Positions 1-6,871 of a stretch of 11,430 nucleotides of DNA are shown here, one piece after another; positions within the stretch are counted from its first letter, which is position 1; the number at the start of each line of letters is the position of its first letter. The notes under the pieces are model-generated. The model saw nothing but the letters and a program-made list of their open reading frames with translations, was not told the DNA's origin and made no database searches. The translations under genes were made by a program, and so were the position numbers. The DNA is from Phycisphaeraceae bacterium (GTDB lineage Bacteria > Planctomycetota > Phycisphaerae > Phycisphaerales > UBA1924): assembly GCA_009827215.1 (NCBI GenBank), contig WUAJ01000057.1, forward strand, positions 1-11,430, given 5' to 3'.

Positions 1-743
1 GCATGTCCCAGACCCTCGCCGACGGCCTCTCCTTCATGGAAAACCTCGGAGAACAACGCGTCCACGAATCCACGCGCGTCGACTTCTACACCTCACACGA
101 AGGTCTCAACCTCTACTACGAACAAGCCCAAACCCGCACCGTCCCGCGCCGCTCCGGCCACTTCGACCTCACCACCCACCTCCCATGGATCGGAGAACGC
201 AACCGAAACCTCGACGGCCCACACATCGAGTTCTTCAAAGGCATCCAAAACCCAGTCGGAGTCAAAGTCGGCCCCACCATGCAACCCGACGAACTCGTCA
301 CCCTCATCAACACACTCAATCCCACAAACGAACCAGGCAAACTCGTCCTCATCGTCCGCATGGGAGCCGGCAAAGTCGCCGATCACCTCCCCCCGCTGCT
401 CGATCGCATCAAGTCCGAACAACTCAATGTCCTCTGGATGACCGACCCCATGCACGCCAACGGCACCAAAACCGCCGCGGGAATCAAAACCAGAAACTTC
501 AACGACATCCTCAGCGAACTCGAACAAACCATCGCCGCCCACAAATCCGCCGGCACAGTTCTCGGCGGAGTCCACTTCGAACTCACCGGAGAAGACGTCA
601 CCGAATGCATCGGAGGCGCGTCGGGAATCACCGAAGACGACCTCACCAAAAACTACGCCTCCCTCTGCGACCCTCGGCTCAACTACCAGCAGTCCCTCGA
701 ACTCGCCTTCCTCCTCGCCACCGCGATGAATCCAAGCAAGTAA
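1..743 (+). CDS. Class II 3-deoxy-7-phosphoheptulonate (DAHP) synthase, C-terminal part (5' end outside window)
   Basis: This enzyme condenses phosphoenolpyruvate and erythrose 4-phosphate to DAHP, the first step of the cytoplasmic shikimate pathway. The frame is open to the left edge, so the ATG at base 3 is probably an internal Met. About 246 residues are visible of a family that usually runs to about 450. Counting from that Met, I see SHEGLNLYYEQA (31-42), GERNR (64-68), PVGVKVGP (84-91), RMG (119-121), DPMHAN (148-153), HFELTGEDVTE (191-201) and CDPRLN (222-227). These match the plant/mycobacterial class II family, in which Lys88 and Arg119 bind PEP and His151, Glu193 and Asp223 bind the metal. 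The fourth metal ligand, a Cys, would lie upstream and cannot be checked. The tail QQSLELAFLLA is typical of the family, so the 3' end is intact. It leads a plus-strand gene run, 45 bases before the next start. Confidence 0.95.
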   Translation, partial: MSQTLADGLSFMENLGEQRVHESTRVDFYTSHEGLNLYYEQAQTRTVPRRSGHFDLTTHLPWIGERNRNLDGPHIEFFKGIQNPVGVKVGPTMQPDELVTLINTLNPTNEPGKLVLIVRMGAGKVADHLPPLLDRIKSEQLNVLWMTDPMHANGTKTAAGIKTRNFNDILSELEQTIAAHKSAGTVLGGVHFELTGEDVTECIGGASGITEDDLTKNYASLCDPRLNYQQSLELAFLLATAMNPSK

Positions 744-788
744 TCACCACCTCCAATTCAGCGATGCGCACTCGTCCTATCCTCCAAT

Positions 789-1517
789 ATGGACATCCGC
801 ATCCTCTCAATCGGCACCCTCCCCGCACACCCACTCTGGAACGAGCGATCCCCCGTCCGTACCGGACACACCACCACAACACTCATCCAGACAAACAGCG
901 CCAAGATCATCGTCGACCCCGGACTCCCACCCCAAGCCGTTGAGGCGCGCCTCTCCGAACGCGCCGGACTCACCCCCAAAGACATCACCCACGTCTTCCT
1001 CACCTCCTTCAACCCCGAAGCGAGAAGAGCGATCGAACTCTTCGATCAAGCAGTATGGCTCATCTCCCCAACCGAGCGCGAAACCGTCGGGATCCCCCTC
1101 GCTCAGTCCCTCGCCCAGCTCGCCCAAGCCAAACAAGCCGCCGAAGAACAAGGCGATCAACTCCCCGAAGACGAGCAAGTCCTCATGGACATGCTCACCA
1201 AAGACATCCAGCTCCTCCAGCGCATCAAACCCGCCGAAGACACCATCGTCCAATCCGTCGACCTCTTCCCCCTCCCCGGAGTCTCCCCCGGAACCTGCGG
1301 CCTCCTCATCTCCGAGCCCACCACCACCACCCTCATCTGCGGCGACGCCATCCCCACCATCGAACACCTCCAGAGCGCCAAAGTCCTCGAAGGCGCCGAC
1401 CGCAAAGCCGCACAAGCAAGCTTCCACGAAGCGACAGAGATCGCAGACTTCCTCGTCCTAGGTCGCGATAACATCACACCGAACAACACCCCCAAAGGTC
1501 TTGGACCACAAGCGTAA
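789..1517 (+). CDS. Metallo-beta-lactamase-fold protein with degenerate metal site (probable pseudoenzyme)
   Basis: The protein has 242 residues. The N-terminal half follows the MBL fold: GHTTTTLIQT (26-35), IVDPGLP (41-47) and DITHVFLTS (65-73). Active members read HxHxDH where this one has S73-F-N-P-E-A78. The third His site reads PGV (163-165) instead of PGH, and the last reads LGRD (224-227) instead of GH. Asp186 in CGDAI is kept. Thus no usual zinc or iron ligand His remains, and hydrolase activity is unlikely. Residues about 105-150 form a helix-rich, Gln/Glu/Ala-rich insert before the second half of the fold. Start: this ATG sits just before the first beta strand (MDIRILSIGT), but no Shine-Dalgarno site precedes it. 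It lies between the DAHP synthase and a PLP enzyme, probably in one transcript. Fold assignment is fairly sure; the role is unknown. Confidence 0.85.
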   Translation: MDIRILSIGTLPAHPLWNERSPVRTGHTTTTLIQTNSAKIIVDPGLPPQAVEARLSERAGLTPKDITHVFLTSFNPEARRAIELFDQAVWLISPTERETVGIPLAQSLAQLAQAKQAAEEQGDQLPEDEQVLMDMLTKDIQLLQRIKPAEDTIVQSVDLFPLPGVSPGTCGLLISEPTTTTLICGDAIPTIEHLQSAKVLEGADRKAAQASFHEATEIADFLVLGRDNITPNNTPKGLGPQA

Positions 1518-1533
1518 ATCACCCCCAAGATTG

Positions 1534-1547
1534 GGCGAAATATCGCC
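1534..1547 (+). other. Small hairpin next to the PLP gene ribosome binding site
   Basis: GGCGA (1534-1538) pairs perfectly with TCGCC (1543-1547) around the loop AATA. The stem ends one base before the Shine-Dalgarno stretch of the downstream gene. It is only five pairs long and has no T-run, so it is not a terminator. It could affect ribosome access or mRNA stability, or be chance. Confidence 0.35.
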
Positions 1548-1554
1548 GAAAGGA
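1548..1554 (+). promoter_or_regulatory. Shine-Dalgarno site of the PLP-enzyme gene
   Basis: GAAAGGA lies five bases before the ATG at 1560. It supports that start, which also gives the first codon after the upstream stop at 1515-1517. It is the only clear Shine-Dalgarno site among the plus-strand genes here. Confidence 0.7.
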
Positions 1555-1559
1555 CTGTC

Positions 1560-3407
1560 ATGACCGACCACGCACAACAGTTCGATCTCGCCCGCGACCT
1601 CTCCCCGCGCCGCCACACCACCAGCGCCACCGACATCGACGGCCTCGTCAGCGAACAACTCGCCCACTTCGGGATCGACAAGTCCACTCCCTACGGCGCC
1701 CACCTCGCCAGCTTCGCCTCCCACCTCTACTCCGCAAACGCCGACCTCAAACAACTCTGGGAACAAGGCGCCAAAGAACTCGCAAACCTCCCAAGACAAG
1801 AACGCATCGAACGCTTCTCCGCCCAGCGCTTCCTCTCCTTCCAGCTCGCCAAAATCCTCGACACCCTCCAGCACCCCTCCCGCACCACCTACCAGTCCAT
1901 CGTCACCGAACCAACCAACCGCGCCCGCAAAGGCCCCTACCCGATCTTCGACAACATCACCGCGCTCTTCTCCTCCAAACCAGTCATCACGCGCACCGCA
2001 ACCTACATCTACGCCTGCGCCGAGTGGGTCGAAGACGCCTTCCACGGCCGGGAAATGCTCCACGAGATCTACTCCCGCCTACTCAACCCAACCTCCATCT
2101 CACTCGCCAACCACATCGTCGACATCGAATGCGGCGAAGAAACCGCCAACTACATGGCCTGGAACTTCAACTCAGGAATGGCCGCAGTTGACGCCATCCT
2201 CTCGCACCTCTGCGGATACCAAGACATCATCCTCGCCTCCCGAAATGTCTACGGCGGGGTCTACCAACTCCTCGAAGACTGGTACGGCAAACAATCCAAC
2301 CTCGACATCGCCATCGAGTTCTTCGACGGATACTCTGAGCAAGACTTCATCAACGCCTACAACAAAGCCGCCGAGAAACACAAACTCAGACTAGAACAAG
2401 GACGCCAAATCTACGTCTACATCGAGTCCCCCTGCAACCCCCACGGCCTCATCCTCGACACCCCCGCGATCTCCCGCGCCGCCCACGAACGTGACCTCGA
2501 AGTCATCTGCGACTCCACCGTCGGAACACCCTTCCTCCACCGCCCGCTCCAAATCCCCAACCTCATCGAGCGCCCCGACTTCGTCATCCACTCCTACACC
2601 AAAGACATCTCAGGACACGGCTCAACCACCGCAGGTTGCGTCATCGGACGCAACGAACGCATGTTCATGCCAAAGAACACCTCAGCTGAGGTGACAACCC
2701 CGAGCGGCAAACAACGCACCATCGATTGGAACGACACCCTCTTTTGGAACGTCTACTACATCAAGGGCGCCTTCCTCGATTCCGAAAAAGCCTACGAAGT
2801 CATCAACGGCCTCCACACCCTCGACCAGCGCATGCTCACCAAAGCAATCAACACCCTCACCCTCGCCGAGGTCCTCGGAAAGCACCCGCACATCAACGTC
2901 AACTCCAACGCCTGCACCAACCACCACAACCACGCCATGCTCCAAAAGTGCATGCACCTCTCCCTCCCCGCGCCTCTCTTCACCTTTGACTTCGAAGCCC
3001 AAGACGACACCGACCCGCTCGACCAGGGACACTTCTCCAGACTCTGCTTCCAAAAATTCTTCGACCAGCTCGACCCCGTCTTCGGACACCAGGTCTCGCT
3101 GGGAACCCCAAACACCATCATCCTCTGCCCCGCGATCACCTCGCACTCCGAGATGTCCAAAGAAGCCCTCAAAGAAGCCGGGATCGCCCCAACCTGCATC
3201 CGCCTCTCCGTAGGACTCGAGGACCCAAGGACCCTCCTCGCCCACATCATCCGCAGCGCCCAGTCCACCCTCGACACCGAGATCCCAAACTTCTCATCCC
3301 ACTTCCCAACCGCCGATGAGATCGACGCGATCTACAAGAAACACTACCTCGATGTCCACCAGCGCTATGTCCAGTCCACCCCATCGCTCAACCAGTACAT
3401 AAACTAA
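1560..3407 (+). CDS. Long Cys/Met-metabolism PLP-dependent enzyme (cystathionine gamma-synthase/lyase fold)
   Basis: This fold-type I PLP enzyme belongs to the trans-sulfuration family (cystathionine synthases and lyases, methionine gamma-lyase). Visible sites are YSR (171-173, phosphate contact to the neighbouring subunit), SGMAA (205-209, phosphate cup), YGG (231-233, cofactor-stacking Tyr), ESPCNP (289-294), D318 in CDST (PLP ring nitrogen), SYTKDISGHG (345-354) with Schiff-base Lys348, LHTLDQRM (418-425), VSLGTPNT (512-519) and IRLSVGLED (547-555) with the carboxylate-binding Arg548. All key residues are present, so it should be active. At 615 residues it is about 200 longer than the usual 380-430. 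The excess is an N-terminal extension of about 140 residues, an insert after the Lys segment (about 365-395), and a C-terminal tail from about 575. The extension has no signal peptide. The substrate cannot be named from sequence. The next gene starts seven bases after the stop. Confidence 0.9.
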   Translation: MTDHAQQFDLARDLSPRRHTTSATDIDGLVSEQLAHFGIDKSTPYGAHLASFASHLYSANADLKQLWEQGAKELANLPRQERIERFSAQRFLSFQLAKILDTLQHPSRTTYQSIVTEPTNRARKGPYPIFDNITALFSSKPVITRTATYIYACAEWVEDAFHGREMLHEIYSRLLNPTSISLANHIVDIECGEETANYMAWNFNSGMAAVDAILSHLCGYQDIILASRNVYGGVYQLLEDWYGKQSNLDIAIEFFDGYSEQDFINAYNKAAEKHKLRLEQGRQIYVYIESPCNPHGLILDTPAISRAAHERDLEVICDSTVGTPFLHRPLQIPNLIERPDFVIHSYTKDISGHGSTTAGCVIGRNERMFMPKNTSAEVTTPSGKQRTIDWNDTLFWNVYYIKGAFLDSEKAYEVINGLHTLDQRMLTKAINTLTLAEVLGKHPHINVNSNACTNHHNHAMLQKCMHLSLPAPLFTFDFEAQDDTDPLDQGHFSRLCFQKFFDQLDPVFGHQVSLGTPNTIILCPAITSHSEMSKEALKEAGIAPTCIRLSVGLEDPRTLLAHIIRSAQSTLDTEIPNFSSHFPTADEIDAIYKKHYLDVHQRYVQSTPSLNQYIN

Positions 3408-3414
3408 TCCACAC

Positions 3415-4932
3415 ATGGCCAAACTGAACAAGAAACAACTCAGCGCCTTCGACAAGAAACTCCAAGAAGCCGTCAACCTCCTCCAGCAAGGACGCTCAAA
3501 CGAAGCGCTCGGAGGTCTCATGCAGATGGTCAAAATCAAACCAAACGACTTCCGTGTCCACGACTGCATGTGCATCGCCAACTCCGCGCTCGGACGCCAC
3601 GCCGAAGCCGTCGAGTCTGGAACCATCGCCACCCAGCTCCAGCCCCAATCCGGAGAGATCCGCCACCGCTTCGCCAAAGCACTCCAACAAGCCGGAGAAC
3701 TCGAACGCGCCCTCGTCGAATACGAACGCGCCCTCTACCACATCCCCGACAACATCGAAGCCATGCGAGGACGCATCAACACCCACTCAGATTTAGGCAA
3801 CTACGACACCGCCCAAAAACTCCTCAAAGACCTCGAAGACTACATCCAAGACAAAAACCTCCCCTCGTCAAAGACCATCGGGATCTACCTCGACAAAGCC
3901 CGCCTCTCCCCAAAGACCATCCCCGCGCAGGAAGTCATCAGCGACCTCCTCAAACTCCACAACGACGAGTCGCTCCCCGAACGCTTCCGCATCATCGCCA
4001 ACTTCCAGCTCGGCCGTCTCTTTGAATCCACCAAAGACTACGACAACGCGATGAAGCACTTCATCACCGGGAACGAACTCAAACAAATGAAATGGGACCC
4101 CGATCTCTACGACGCCTACATAGACAAGCTCATCAAATGCTGGAGCTCCATCGCCAAGATCCCAACATCAACACTCCCCATCAACAAATCCATCGACCCC
4201 TCAAGACTCATCTTCATCGTCGGCATGATGCGCTCCGGAACCTCCATGACCGAGCAAATGATCGCCCAGCTCCCCGATGTCACGCCAGGCGGCGAGATGA
4301 ACGCGATCGCACGAGCCCCCGTCCCCTTCGAGCCCATCCCCAACCCCTGGGGCGGACGCGCCCTCCCCCTCACCAAAATGGTCTACAACCAGCGCGTCAT
4401 CAACGAGATGACCAAGTCCGCGGCCGCGATGTACAACGAGGTTGCGAAAGAAGGCTCGATCACCGACAAACAACCCTACAACATCTTCTATGTCCCCCTC
4501 ATCACCCGCCTCTTCCCCGGCGCCAAGATCATCCACTGCTGCCGAGACGCCCAGGACACCTGCCTCTCCAACTTCACCCAAACCTTCGCGCGCCCCCACC
4601 CCCAAACCCACAACCTCTACCACCTCGGACGCTACCACAAAACCTACCAGCGCATGATGCAAGCCTGGCACGACCTCCCAGAAGTCGACATGCTCGACAT
4701 CCAATACGAGGACATGGTCTCCGACCCTGAACCCCAATCCAAACGCGTCTGCGAGTTCCTAGGGAAGACCTGGACCGAGGACATCCTCAACTTCCACGAA
4801 TCCTCACGCAATGTCCGCACCGCCTCCCGCGAGCAGGTCCGCAAGCCAATCTACACAAGTTCCATTAAGAAACACGAACGCTACGGCGACCACCTCGCCC
4901 CCCTCCGCAAAGGGCTCGGCATCGAAGAATAA
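3415..4932 (+). CDS. TPR-repeat sulfotransferase
   Basis: This 505-residue protein has two parts. Residues about 10-240 are paired helices of tetratricopeptide type, for example ALGGLMQMVKIKPND (31-45), HAEAVESGTIATQLQPQ (62-78) and ERALVEYERALYHIPDN (97-113), and probably bind the substrate. Residues about 263-490 are a PAPS-dependent sulfotransferase domain. The 5'-phosphosulfate loop is IFIVGMMRSGTSMTEQMI (266-283). The 3'-phosphate site is HCCRDAQDTCLSNF (374-387), with Arg377 and Ser385. PGGEMNAI (291-298) places Glu294 where tyrosylprotein sulfotransferases carry their catalytic Glu. I see no signal peptide or membrane segment, so the protein is probably cytoplasmic. The acceptor (peptide, glycan or small molecule) is unknown. 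The gene begins seven bases after the PLP gene, without a Shine-Dalgarno site, which suggests one transcript and perhaps coupled translation. Confidence 0.92.
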   Translation: MAKLNKKQLSAFDKKLQEAVNLLQQGRSNEALGGLMQMVKIKPNDFRVHDCMCIANSALGRHAEAVESGTIATQLQPQSGEIRHRFAKALQQAGELERALVEYERALYHIPDNIEAMRGRINTHSDLGNYDTAQKLLKDLEDYIQDKNLPSSKTIGIYLDKARLSPKTIPAQEVISDLLKLHNDESLPERFRIIANFQLGRLFESTKDYDNAMKHFITGNELKQMKWDPDLYDAYIDKLIKCWSSIAKIPTSTLPINKSIDPSRLIFIVGMMRSGTSMTEQMIAQLPDVTPGGEMNAIARAPVPFEPIPNPWGGRALPLTKMVYNQRVINEMTKSAAAMYNEVAKEGSITDKQPYNIFYVPLITRLFPGAKIIHCCRDAQDTCLSNFTQTFARPHPQTHNLYHLGRYHKTYQRMMQAWHDLPEVDMLDIQYEDMVSDPEPQSKRVCEFLGKTWTEDILNFHESSRNVRTASREQVRKPIYTSSIKKHERYGDHLAPLRKGLGIEE

Positions 4933-4971
4933 TCACAAGACTATTCCCACGCCGCCGACTACCCTCACCCA

Positions 4972-5766
4972 ATGAAAACCCTCCTCACAAACGACGACGG
5001 CATCCACGCCCCAGGAATCGCCGCACTCCACAAAGCACTCGCAAACCCCGAAAACCCCTTCGGAGACATTTTCACCGTCGCCCCCGCCTCCACACAGTCC
5101 GCAACCTCCCACGGCATCACCTACCACATCCCACTCATGGTCGAAGCCGCAAAGATCAACAACCAACCCGCACTCGCCGTCGAAGGACGACCCGCAGACT
5201 GCACCAAACTCGCCCTCACCAACCTCTACCCAGAACACTTCGGAAACGCCGCCCAACCCGACATCGTCATCTCAGGAATGAACGCCGGCGCCAACTGCGG
5301 CATCAATGTCATCTACTCCGGAACCGTCGCCGCCGCGATCGAAGCCGCATTCATCGGAGTCCCAGCCATCGCCGTCTCGCTTCATATCGATGGACAAGCA
5401 CCAGAATGGGACCGCGCCGCACAAGCCGCGCGCAAAACAATCGACACCCTACTCCAAACCGGACTCCCAAACCAGCACGAAGTCCTCTCCATCAACATCC
5501 CCGCTACCCAGTACCTCACCGACGACACCAAAGCCGTCGTCTGCCCGATGAACACACACGCGCTCGTCGACCAATACGAAAAGCGCACCACCCCAAAGCA
5601 ATCCCCCTACTACTGGTCCACCGCCCACGGCCTCGACTTCCACTCCACAGATATCGGAACCGATGTCTACGAACTCTTCGAACGAAATATCACCATCACC
5701 CCCCTGACCTTCGACCTCACAAGACACGACCGAATCAACTACTGGAACGATCGCATCAACGGCTAA
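4972..5766 (+). CDS. surE: 5'/3'-nucleotidase SurE
   Basis: SurE removes phosphate from nucleoside 5'- and 3'-monophosphates and short polyphosphates in the cytoplasm, using a divalent metal. All family motifs are present in 264 residues (family about 250): TNDDGIHAPGI (6-16) with metal ligands Asp8 and Asp9, ASTQSATSHGIT (38-49) with the ligand Ser, EGRPADCTKLAL, SGMNAGANCGIN with the ligand Asn, and YSGTVAAAIEA. It starts 39 bases after the sulfotransferase gene with no Shine-Dalgarno site. MKTLLTNDDG is the normal N-terminus, so the start is sound. In many bacteria surE sits near pcm or surA genes; here it follows a PAPS-using enzyme. A role in clearing the by-product PAP is possible but is inference only. 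It is the last plus-strand gene before the convergent junction. Confidence 0.95.
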   Translation: MKTLLTNDDGIHAPGIAALHKALANPENPFGDIFTVAPASTQSATSHGITYHIPLMVEAAKINNQPALAVEGRPADCTKLALTNLYPEHFGNAAQPDIVISGMNAGANCGINVIYSGTVAAAIEAAFIGVPAIAVSLHIDGQAPEWDRAAQAARKTIDTLLQTGLPNQHEVLSINIPATQYLTDDTKAVVCPMNTHALVDQYEKRTTPKQSPYYWSTAHGLDFHSTDIGTDVYELFERNITITPLTFDLTRHDRINYWNDRING

Positions 5767-5792
5767 TGGCGTACAAAGAAACCGATGCAAAG

Positions 5793-5815
5793 AAAAACCC
5801 CGACAACCGTCGGGG
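5793..5815 (-). terminator. Rho-independent terminator of the HDOD gene
   Basis: CCCCGAC (5798-5804) pairs with GTCGGGG (5809-5815) around four bases. The five A on the left become a T-run when read on the minus strand, 30 bases after the HDOD stop. On the plus strand the stem is followed by a CT-rich stretch with no T-run, so it should work less well for the surE side. Confidence 0.88.
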
Positions 5816-5844
5816 CTCGCTCTCTCTCGATTCGCTTGTTCAGA

Positions 5845-6726
5845 TCAAACCTCAGCAGCCGCTTCTTCAAGCTTCTCCTGAAGATCTTCAAACACCGACT
5901 CAATCAGTTCATCAGTGAGCTTCAGCGCTTCCTTGACTTCATCGATGATCACAAGCTCGCCCTGGTCAAGCTTGAACCCACCCTCAAGCCGTCCAGCAAG
6001 AATGTCCGCCGCGTGCACGAGGTACACAATCTTCTGTGTTTCAGTTGGACACTCAGTCGGGTTGTGATGGAAACCCGCCGCCGCCGCGAACGGTGCAGGG
6101 AACTTCCACTTCTTGCAGAGCCCAAGACCAAAGTCCATGTGATTAGCGCCGAAGACTTCTTCCTCACATTCGAGCAAGTTCCGCTTCGGATTACCATCCA
6201 TATCCGCATCACAGCGATCGATCGCATCGATCAGATCACTCCGATCGTACTGCATCTCAACCATGATACCGATGTCGTGAATCAACCCTGCGAGGTATGC
6301 CTCGTCCGACAAACCCATGCCGAGCTTGTCCGAGAGCAGCTTGCAACCAATCGCCACCGCGTTGGAGTGCTCCCACAAATCCTTCGCACTAAAGAACGGC
6401 GTCAACTCACCACCACGGAACAACTTCGCCAATGAAGCCGCGATCGCGATATTCTTCACAGCGTTCAGGCCAAGCATCACAATCGCACGATTGATCGAAG
6501 CGATCTGACCAGGAAGCCCGTAGAACGACGAGTTCACAACCTTCAGGATGCGAGTGCACAAAGCCGGATCATTGCTGATCACCTCGTGCAAGTCCTGAGC
6601 AGTGCTCTCCGGATCTTCAACAAGCTCGATGATCTTCAGTGTCACCTCAGGGAGTGTCGCGATATGCGAGATCTCCTTCAGTGCGCTTTCCACCGCCTGT
6701 TCACGCTGCTCCTGTGTCACCGTCAT
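5845..6726 (-). CDS. HDOD-domain signalling protein
   Basis: This 293-residue protein is almost entirely one HDOD domain (about 15-250), a relative of HD phosphohydrolases found in signalling, chemotaxis and stress-response proteins. Typical segments are LPEVTLKIIELVEDP (25-39), VISNDPALCTRILKVVNSSFYG (49-70), INRAIVMLGLNAVKNIA (78-94) and LAGLIHDIG (145-153). Histidines and acids that could form an HD-type metal site are present: His120, His150-Asp151, His196, His220-His221 and Asp241. Many HDOD proteins lack part of this set, so activity is possible but unproven. The C-terminal 40 residues are a charged helix ending in EEAAAEV. No receiver or GGDEF domain is fused. GGAG (minus strand, 6736-6739) lies nine bases before the ATG and supports the start. 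Base composition is balanced, unlike its neighbours, and it has its own terminator. Confidence 0.92.
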   Translation of the reverse strand: MTVTQEQREQAVESALKEISHIATLPEVTLKIIELVEDPESTAQDLHEVISNDPALCTRILKVVNSSFYGLPGQIASINRAIVMLGLNAVKNIAIAASLAKLFRGGELTPFFSAKDLWEHSNAVAIGCKLLSDKLGMGLSDEAYLAGLIHDIGIMVEMQYDRSDLIDAIDRCDADMDGNPKRNLLECEEEVFGANHMDFGLGLCKKWKFPAPFAAAAGFHHNPTECPTETQKIVYLVHAADILAGRLEGGFKLDQGELVIIDEVKEALKLTDELIESVFEDLQEKLEEAAAEV

Positions 6727-6735
6727 TGCTCAGTA

Positions 6736-6739
6736 CTCC
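6736..6739 (-). promoter_or_regulatory. Shine-Dalgarno site of the HDOD gene
   Basis: GGAG on the minus strand lies nine bases upstream of the ATG at 6726, supporting that start. The remaining bases up to 6871 contain no gene and no strong hairpin. A promoter for the HDOD gene may lie there, but I cannot place one with confidence. Confidence 0.6.
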
Positions 6740-6871
6740 ATAGGTAAATAGGTGTTGATTCATCAAGACCATCGACCAATAGAAAGCCCTACTTGCGTAC
6801 CTTCACAATTTCACAAGATCACCCACCCAAACCAAACCATCCCCGCGACCACACTCCATCCGATAACGCGC

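Noticed and set aside
2682..3245. Minus-strand open frame (187 codons), and a similar one at 1458-2063
   Set aside because: Both are antisense to the PLP gene and give Gly/Val/Glu-rich products that mirror its C-ending codons. The PLP gene has clear catalytic motifs, so these are shadows.
6212..6240. Cluster of GATC and CGATCG palindromes
   Set aside because: It falls within the HDOD coding sequence (repeated Asp-Ala-Ile-Asp and Asp-Leu-Ile-Asp codons). It is explained by the protein sequence and not a sign of an origin or repeat array.
5785..6435. Plus-strand open frame of 216 codons
   Set aside because: It is antisense to the HDOD gene and starts inside the terminator region, with no known motif.
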